64,000 nt of DNA, from contig CATVYG010000001.1 in assembly GCA_958348225.1 (NCBI GenBank), positions 107,083 through 171,082 on the forward strand. The letters are read 5' to 3'. This document shows, piece after piece, positions 59,018 to 64,000 of the stretch (position 1 is its first letter; each line of letters starts with the position of its first letter). Both the position numbers and the translations under genes were made by a program. The notes beneath the pieces are model-generated. The model did no database searches. It worked only from the letters and a program-made list of their open reading frames with translations, and had not been told where the DNA came from. Origin of the DNA: an uncultured Collinsella sp. (GTDB taxonomy: Bacteria; Actinomycetota; Coriobacteriia; Coriobacteriales; Coriobacteriaceae).

Positions 59018-60067
59018 ATGGCTGACGATCAGATTAAGCTCACATCCATGACGGCCGCGAGCGGTTGAGCCGCTAAGTTGGCCCCCGGAGCCCTCGCCCA
59101 GGTCCTGGGCGATTTACCCAATGTGCATAACGACAACTTGCTCGTGGGGTTCGATACCTCCGACGATGCGAGCGTCTTCCGCGTAGGGGAGAACCTGGGG
59201 CTCGTGCAGTCTATCGACTTCTTCCCACCGATGGTCGACGACCCGTTTCTGTTTGGCCAGATCGCCGCGGCAAACTCGCTGTCGGACATCTACGCCATGG
59301 GCGGGCGGCCGAGCCATGCCATGAACTTGCTCTGCATACCCAGTTGCCTGGGCGTCGAGGTTGCCGGTCAGATTCTGGCGGGCGGCGCCGACAAGTGCGT
59401 CGAGGCGGGTTGCTCCATCGCGGGCGGCCACACCATCAACGACGACGAGCCCAAGTACGGCCTGTCCGTGAGCGGTTTTGTCGCGCTCGACCGCATGCTC
59501 GCCAACAGCGGTGCACGCGTGGGCGATGCGTTACTGCTGACCAAGGCGGTTGGCTCGGGCATCATCACCACGGCCATTAAGGGCGAGCTCATCGAGCAGG
59601 ACGAGGCCAGCCGGATGTTTGATTCTATGCGCACCCTCAACGAGGCCCCGATCCGTTTGGCCGAGGGGCTCGAACTTCACGGCTGCACCGACATTACGGG
59701 CTTTGGCCTGATCGGACATGCGTGCGAGATGGCCGAGGGCTCGGGCGTGCAGATTGAGCTTGCGTCGGGAGCGGTGCCGCTCTTTGACCAGGTGCTCGAC
59801 ATGGCGCGTCTGGGCATTATCCCTGCGGGCTCCTACCGCAACCAGGACTTCTTTGGCCCGCGTGTGGCTGCCGACGACGACCTGGAGCCGGGCATGTTGG
59901 ATGCGCTGTACGATCCGCAGACGTCTGGTGGCCTGCTTATCGCGGCACCTGCTGCCGATGTGGATGAGCTTGCGCGCCGTCTGCATGCCGAAGGACGTAT
60001 CGCCGCCGTCGTCGGCCGCGTGCGCGAGCCGGTACCGGGCGGTCCTGCTGTTCGCGTTGTCCGTTAA
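59018..60067 (+). CDS. selD: Selenophosphate synthase SelD, selenocysteine-containing (UGA at codon 17)
   Basis: SelD makes selenophosphate from selenide and ATP. The real start is ATG 59018 with AGAGGAGG five bases upstream. The frame reads MADDQIKLTSMTAASG, then TGA (59066-59068) as codon 17, then AAKLAPGALAQVLGDLP and onward for 349 codons. Position 17 matches the catalytic Cys17 of E. coli SelD and the Sec of selenoprotein SelDs (GUAAK). The body has DDASVFRVGENLG, IDFFPPMVDDP, AAANSLSDIYAMGG, GHTINDDEPKYGL and TGFGLIGHACEM. A SECIS-like hairpin follows the TGA. A naive ORF call loses the first 20 residues. Confidence 0.95.
59066..59112 (+). promoter_or_regulatory. In-frame UGA and bacterial SECIS-like hairpin in selD
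   Basis: After the TGA at 59066-59068, TCGCCCA (59094-59100) and TGGGCGA (59106-59112) pair around loop GGTCC. The loop begins 32 bases after the UGA, inside the distance range I recall for bacterial SECIS elements, and it carries the expected GGU start. SelB binding is inferred. Confidence 0.75.
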
Positions 60068-60124
60068 CGACACGTTTATTGAGCTATGCACCGTTCTAAA
60101 ACGATTTATTCGAAAGGAAAAACT

Positions 60125-60751
60125 ATGTCTACCAAGATTGAAGTCAATGCCATGGGCGATGCCTGCCCGCTGCCCGTCGTTAAGACGCTCAAAGCCCTGA
60201 AGCAGCTCGATGGCGAGGGCACAGTCGTGACCTCGGTCGATAACGAGACCGCCGTCAAGAACATCTCTAAGATGGCGCAGGAGAAGGGCTGCACGGCCTC
60301 GGTCGAGAAGGTTTCTGACGCCGAGTGGCACGTGACCGTGGCGACCTCTGGCGCCGTTGCCGTGGCTGATCCCGAGCAGGATGGCGCTGCATTCTGTGAT
60401 GCCAGCGCCGGCAAGGGCAAGCTCGTCATTTCCGTCTACACCGACTGCATGGGCCGTGGCGACGACGAGCTGGGCCACAAGCTCATGAAGGCCTTCATCT
60501 TTGCCGTGACGCAGCAGGAGGAGCTGCCCGCGACCATGCTGTTCTACAACGGCGGCGCCAAGCTCACCGTAGAGGGCTCTCCGGTGCTTGACGACCTGAA
60601 GGGCCTGGCCGAGCAGGGTGTCGAGATCCTTACCTGTGGTACCTGCCTGGACCACTATGGCATTAAAGACCAGCTTGCGGTGGGCGAGGTCACCAACATG
60701 TACGTGATCGTGGAGAAGATGGAGCAAGCCGTGCGCGTCGTGCGCCCGTAG
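60125..60751 (+). CDS. yedF: Selenium metabolism protein YedF (TusA-like plus DsrE-like)
   Basis: The 208-residue protein has an N-terminal TusA/SirA fold with the sulfur-carrier motif NAMGDACPLPVVKT (CPxP). A C-terminal DsrE/F-like domain has LVISVYTDCMGRGDDELGH, LFYNGGAKLTVEGS and ILTCGTCLDHYGI. This fusion is the YedF family often linked genomically to SelD. It probably carries sulfane or selenium atoms between the desulfurase and SelD; that is inference. AAAGGA precedes ATG 60125. Confidence 0.92.
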   Translation: MSTKIEVNAMGDACPLPVVKTLKALKQLDGEGTVVTSVDNETAVKNISKMAQEKGCTASVEKVSDAEWHVTVATSGAVAVADPEQDGAAFCDASAGKGKLVISVYTDCMGRGDDELGHKLMKAFIFAVTQQEELPATMLFYNGGAKLTVEGSPVLDDLKGLAEQGVEILTCGTCLDHYGIKDQLAVGEVTNMYVIVEKMEQAVRVVRP

Positions 60752-60770
60752 CGTATTGGTTGGAGTTGCC

Positions 60771-61022
60771 ATGAGGGAGAAGCGCCCGGCGCTTGTCATC
60801 ACGTTTCCCACCACGGCGGCCGCCATGGGTTGCGAGTCCCTGTGCATCGAGCGCGGCCTTCCCGGGCGAACGATTCCCGTGCCCGGGGAGGTCGCTGCCG
60901 GCTGCGGTCTGGCGTGGAAGGCGTTGCCTGCCGATGAGGAACTGCTGCGCGGCGAACTCGCCGCGGCGGGCGTTCCCACCGAGGGCTATACCGTGATCGA
61001 TATGTGGGAGGTCGCGCGATGA
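60771..61022 (+). CDS. DUF3343 putative Se/S carrier-like protein
   Basis: The 83-residue protein matches PF11823 (DUF3343): VITFPTTAAAMGCESLCIER, then GLPGRTIPVPGEVAAGCGLAWK with the conserved Cys-Gly-Leu. The family is found beside SelD, YedF and class V desulfurases and is presumed to carry Se or S on its Cys. TTGGAG lies five bases before ATG 60771. The stop overlaps the next start by four bases (ATGA). Confidence 0.9.
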   Translation: MREKRPALVITFPTTAAAMGCESLCIERGLPGRTIPVPGEVAAGCGLAWKALPADEELLRGELAAAGVPTEGYTVIDMWEVAR

Positions 61023-62158
61023 TCTACCTGGATAACGCGGCGACGACCATGCATAAGCCGCAGACGGTCATCGATGCCGTGACGCAGGCGATGTGCTCGC
61101 TCGGCAATGCCGGGCGCGGCGCCACGTCGGGTGCCCTCGATGCCGCTCGTACGATTCACGCTTGCCGTGCCAAGCTCGCGCGCCTTTTGGGTTGCCCGAG
61201 GGCGGACCATGTGTGCTTTACGCCCAATTCCACGGCGGCGCTCAACACGGCGATTAACGGCGTGGTGCGTCCTGGCGACCGCGTGGTCACGACGGTGCTC
61301 GAGCACAACTCCGTGCTGCGTCCGCTCAACCGCCTGGCGGCAGAGCGGGGCGTGACCGTTGAGCATGCGGACTGCGACGCGAACGGCGTGCTCGACTATG
61401 ACGAGCTCGAGCAGTTGGTCACGCCTGGTACACGTGCCGTGGTGGTGACGCATGCCTCCAATGTGACCGGCAACGCGGTCGACATTGCGCGCGTGGCGGC
61501 CATCGCCCATGCGGCCGGCGCGCTGGTGATCGTCGACGCCTCTCAGTCTGCCGGTACGGCGAAGATTGACATGGATGCCATGGGGCTCGACGTGGTGTGT
61601 TTTACCGGCCACAAGGGGCTCATGGGACCCCAAGGCACCGGCGGCCTGGCCGTGGCGGAGGGCATTGACGTGGCTCCGTGGGCCATGGGCGGCACGGGCG
61701 TGCACAGCTTCGATGCGCTGCAGCCGCTTGAGTGGCCCACGCGCCTTGAGGCGGGCACGCTCAACGGTCATGGCATCGCGGGACTTTCCGCAGGTCTCGA
61801 CTTTATCGAGGCCCAGGGTGGGTTCGAGGCGATTGCTGCCCACGAGCGTGCGCTCGCTGATCGCTTCCTTTCCGGTGTGCGCAAGATTCCGGGGATTAAG
61901 CTCTACGGTGCCTTTGACCAGCCCATGCGCTCGGCGATTGTCTCGCTCAACGTGGGCGATATCGACTCTGCCGAGATCTCGGACGCGCTCATGCAAGGGT
62001 GGGGGATTGCGACACGCCCCGGCGCCCACTGCGCTCCGCTCATGCACCGCGCGCTCGGGACCGAGCGCCAGGGTGTTGTTCGCTTCTCGTTTGGGTATTT
62101 CAACACGGACGAGGAAGTCGACACGTCTATCGATGCTCTGTGCGATTTAGCCTGTTAA
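61019..62158 (+). CDS. Class V cysteine desulfurase / selenocysteine lyase-like (TIGR01977 type)
   Basis: The 379-residue PLP enzyme starts MIYLDNAATTMHKPQTVIDA, has THASNVTGNAVDI, the PLP lysine in CFTGHKGLMGPQGTGGL, and the catalytic Cys in RPGAHCAPLMHRALGT. It removes S or Se from cysteine or selenocysteine as a persulfide or perselenide, which could feed YedF, the DUF3343 carrier and SelD. It overlaps the DUF3343 gene, so the two are translationally coupled. The SufS, CsdA and SclY groups are related alternatives. Confidence 0.93.
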   Translation: MIYLDNAATTMHKPQTVIDAVTQAMCSLGNAGRGATSGALDAARTIHACRAKLARLLGCPRADHVCFTPNSTAALNTAINGVVRPGDRVVTTVLEHNSVLRPLNRLAAERGVTVEHADCDANGVLDYDELEQLVTPGTRAVVVTHASNVTGNAVDIARVAAIAHAAGALVIVDASQSAGTAKIDMDAMGLDVVCFTGHKGLMGPQGTGGLAVAEGIDVAPWAMGGTGVHSFDALQPLEWPTRLEAGTLNGHGIAGLSAGLDFIEAQGGFEAIAAHERALADRFLSGVRKIPGIKLYGAFDQPMRSAIVSLNVGDIDSAEISDALMQGWGIATRPGAHCAPLMHRALGTERQGVVRFSFGYFNTDEEVDTSIDALCDLAC

Positions 62159-62181
62159 AGCTGCTAGACCGTTTATACTTG

Positions 62182-62214
62182 CGGGACGGGCCTTTTGCCC
62201 GTCCCGTTTTTGTT
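62182..62214 (+). terminator. Rho-independent terminator after the desulfurase gene
   Basis: CGGGACGGGC and GCCCGTCCCG pair around a five-base loop and are followed by TTTTTG. It marks the end of the selenium genes. Confidence 0.93.
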
Positions 62215-62234
62215 TCGACCCGAAAGGTGTGCCT

Positions 62235-63593
62235 ATGGCCTCATCCGCCCCGCGCGGTCTGCGCTCCGACCATGTCGTCACCGTCGGCATCGCCCTGTTC
62301 TCGATGCTCTTTGGCGCCGGCAACCTCATTATTCCGCCGCTGCTGGCGCTGCAGGCAGGTTCTGCCACGCCGGTCGCCATGTTCGGCTTTCTGATTGCAG
62401 CCATCGGCTTGCCCGTCATGGGCTTTATCGCCGTCGCGCTCGCCGGAACGGCGCGCGAGCTGGCCGGGCGCGTGCACCCCAAGTTTGGTGAGTTCTTTGT
62501 CGCGGCTGTGTATCTGGCCATCGGCCCTTGCCTGGCTATTCCGCGCACGAGCTCCACGGCCTTTGAGATGCTGGTGCCGCTGCTGCCCGAGGGTGTTTCG
62601 CTCGGCACGGCACGTCTGGTGTTTGCCATCGGGTTCTTCGTCGTCGCGTTTGCGCTTACGCTGCGTCCGGGCGTCATCACGCGCGTGCTCGGTCGCATTA
62701 CGGGCCCCGCGCTTATCGCGCTCATCGTGCTGGTTGTGGGTGCTGCCGTGATCTCGCCGCTGGGACCGGCTGCCGCGCCTCAGGCTCCCTACGATGCAGG
62801 CGCCGCCGTGCAGGGCTTTCTGACTGGCTATCAGACCATGGACCTGCTCGCGTCGCTCGCCTTCGGCATCATCATCGCCGAGACCATCCATGAGCTGGGC
62901 GTGACCGATGACAAGCGCGTGGCCTTCGAGATTTCGCGTTCCGGTGTGATTGCCGGCGTGCTCATGGCCATCATCTACTGCGGCTTGGGCCTTGCCGGCA
63001 TGCAGCTCGGCACCGTGATGCCCGACGCTACCAATGGCGCCGCCATCCTTGCCCGCTCTGCCTCCATGCACTTTGGCCTTGTCGGCACGGTCGTGGTCTT
63101 TGCGATCTTTTTCCTCGCCTGCATGAACGTGTGCATCGGCCTCATCAACTGCTGCTCGCGTTACTTCTGTGAGACGTATGTGGTCGAAGGGGGAGCGGAG
63201 GCCTCCGAGGAGGCCATGCGCCGTCCCTTTGCGGTTCTCGCCTTTGTGTTCGCGGCGTTTTCGTGCGTGCTCTCCAACGTGGGCCTCGACATGATCCTCA
63301 TGTTCTCGGTGCCCATGCTCAACGCCTTGTACCCCGTCGCCATTGTGCTGGTGCTGATGGGCCTGGTGCACGGTTTTTGCGACGCCCATCCGCAGGTGTG
63401 GGTTTGGGTCGGCGGCGTGGTCGCGGTGCAGAGTGTGATCACCTCGGTCCGCGACGCGTTCTTTGCGGGCGTGTGGCTGCCGTTCGATGCGCTGCCGTTG
63501 GCGGACATTGGAGCCGCGTGGGCGCCGGTCGCCGTGGTGGCCTTTGTGATAGGCCTGGCCCATAGCCAGTTTGTCGCACATTCGAGGAACTAG
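62235..63593 (+). CDS. brnQ: Branched-chain amino acid transporter BrnQ
   Basis: The 452-residue LIVCS-family permease imports Leu, Ile and Val with a cation. It has about 12 helices, the N-terminal GIALFSMLFGAGNLIIPPLL, then FGFLIAAIGLPVMGFIAVAL, GPCLAIPRTSSTAFEM and MDLLASLAFGIIIAETI. AAAGGTG precedes ATG 62235; GTG 62229 is a weaker choice. A terminator separates it from the selenium genes, so it is probably unrelated to them. Confidence 0.94.
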   Translation: MASSAPRGLRSDHVVTVGIALFSMLFGAGNLIIPPLLALQAGSATPVAMFGFLIAAIGLPVMGFIAVALAGTARELAGRVHPKFGEFFVAAVYLAIGPCLAIPRTSSTAFEMLVPLLPEGVSLGTARLVFAIGFFVVAFALTLRPGVITRVLGRITGPALIALIVLVVGAAVISPLGPAAAPQAPYDAGAAVQGFLTGYQTMDLLASLAFGIIIAETIHELGVTDDKRVAFEISRSGVIAGVLMAIIYCGLGLAGMQLGTVMPDATNGAAILARSASMHFGLVGTVVVFAIFFLACMNVCIGLINCCSRYFCETYVVEGGAEASEEAMRRPFAVLAFVFAAFSCVLSNVGLDMILMFSVPMLNALYPVAIVLVLMGLVHGFCDAHPQVWVWVGGVVAVQSVITSVRDAFFAGVWLPFDALPLADIGAAWAPVAVVAFVIGLAHSQFVAHSRN

Positions 63594-63684
63594 GGTATCG
63601 TCGCTTGCATAGGCGGGGAGTCTCCCCTATAATTTCCTTCGCTTTGGGACACGCAAGGTTTAGACCTTAGCTGCTCAACACCTT

Positions 63685-63761
63685 CGGGACGTGGCGCAGT
63701 TTGGTAGCGCGCCTGCTTTGGGAGCAGGATGTCGCAGGTTCAAATCCTGTCGTCCCGACCA
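63685..63761 (+). tRNA. tRNA-Pro (anticodon TGG), CCA encoded
   Basis: Acceptor CGGGACG pairs with CGTCCCG, the anticodon arm is CCTGC-TTTGGGA-GCAGG with TGG at the anticodon, the T arm has GGTTCAAATCC, and the 3' end is A-CCA. The D arm contains TGGTAGCGC. Confidence 0.96.
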
Positions 63762-63767
63762 TATCTT

Positions 63768-63841
63768 GCGGGCGTAGTTCAATGGTAGAACCCCAGCCTT
63801 CCAAGCTGATGACGCGGGTTCGATTCCCGTCGCCCGCTCCA
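63768..63841 (+). tRNA. tRNA-Gly (anticodon TCC), CCA encoded
   Basis: Acceptor GCGGGCG pairs with CGCCCGC, the anticodon loop CTTCCAA gives TCC, the T arm has GGTTCGATTCC, and the 3' end is T-CCA. It lies six bases after tRNA-Pro, so the two are probably cotranscribed. Confidence 0.96.
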
Positions 63842-63852
63842 TAAGATAGACG

Positions 63853-63889
63853 AACGGCTCTGGCTCCATTTGGTGCCAGAGCCGTTTTC
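63853..63889 (+). terminator. Rho-independent terminator after the tRNA pair
   Basis: AACGGCTCTGGC and GCCAGAGCCGTT form a perfect 12-bp stem with a nine-base loop and a T run. Confidence 0.92.
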
Positions 63890-63920
63890 ATATACATGCC
63901 GGGACCCCACATCCCCTTCT

Positions 63921-63943
63921 AAGTTGCGGTGAAATAGTTCCTG
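63921..63943. repeat. AGTTGCGGTG-family element, copy 4 (left arm only in window)
   Basis: AAGTTGCGGTGAAATAGTTC followed by CTG matches the left arm of copy 1. No partner arm occurs in the remaining 57 bases, so it is either cut by the window edge or a half element. Confidence 0.75.
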
Positions 63944-64000
63944 GATGGGGGTGCGGACGATTTCTTGGACCGCGCCTAGGCGTATCCAAGCTTCCTGCGG

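Noticed and set aside
59066..59068. TGA in selD read as a nonsense mutation or pseudogene
   Set aside because: It falls exactly on the Cys/Sec site, the frame before it has a perfect ribosome site and SelD N-terminus, and a SECIS-like hairpin follows.

Overview
The window is a G+C-rich, gene-dense stretch of bacterial chromosome. Gene content suggests a Coriobacteriia actinomycete, most like Collinsella: ftsQ next to ftsZ, then sepF, yggT and divIVA; short clostridial-type thiC; several GTG and TTG starts; selenium and molybdenum genes of an anaerobe. This taxonomy is an inference from gene order and protein flavour. I see no transposase, integrase, phage gene or CRISPR array.

Layout. 1-10.3 kb: cell division (ftsQ cut by the window edge, ftsZ, sepF, yggT, divIVA) around a high-affinity phosphate operon (pgeF-pstSCAB-phoU). 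10.4-13 kb: nitroreductase, DUF47 protein and Pit phosphate transporter. 13-25 kb: small membrane and unknown proteins, a PARG-like protein, an SGNH hydrolase, thiD, riboswitch-controlled thiC, yaaA, an M18 aminopeptidase and polA. 25-38.8 kb: two HAD phosphatases, argG-argH with a probable arginine leader peptide, ndk, rpiB, cysteine desulfidase, rpsA, RNase P RNA, YigZ and metY. 38.9-49.6 kb: MFS exporter, xpt, a GGQ rescue factor, a lipid kinase, a ClC channel, and a molybdenum block (moeA, MogA-like, modA, a modB with an unusual N-terminal domain, modC).

49.7-62.2 kb, all on the plus strand, is the most interesting region. Two double-cubane-type (HgdB/YjiM-like) reductases flank a complete Dpp-type ABC importer. 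A YjiL-like ATP-dependent activator, SelD, YedF, a DUF3343 Se/S carrier-like protein and a class V cysteine desulfurase follow. SelD has an in-frame UGA at codon 17, the position of the catalytic Cys/Sec, followed by a SECIS-like hairpin, so it is almost certainly a selenoprotein. The order suggests solute uptake, ATP-driven low-potential reduction and selenium or sulfur handling in one system whose substrate is unknown. brnQ, tRNA-Pro(TGG) and tRNA-Gly(TCC) close the window.

Non-coding structure is abundant. A four-copy family has a shared internal hairpin layout inside outer stems that are perfectly paired but differ in sequence. A second family carries the motif AGTTGCGGTG. There are two further long perfect inverted repeats, a TPP riboswitch, many intrinsic terminators, and strong palindromic or tandem-repeat candidate operators before the reductase locus and ndk.
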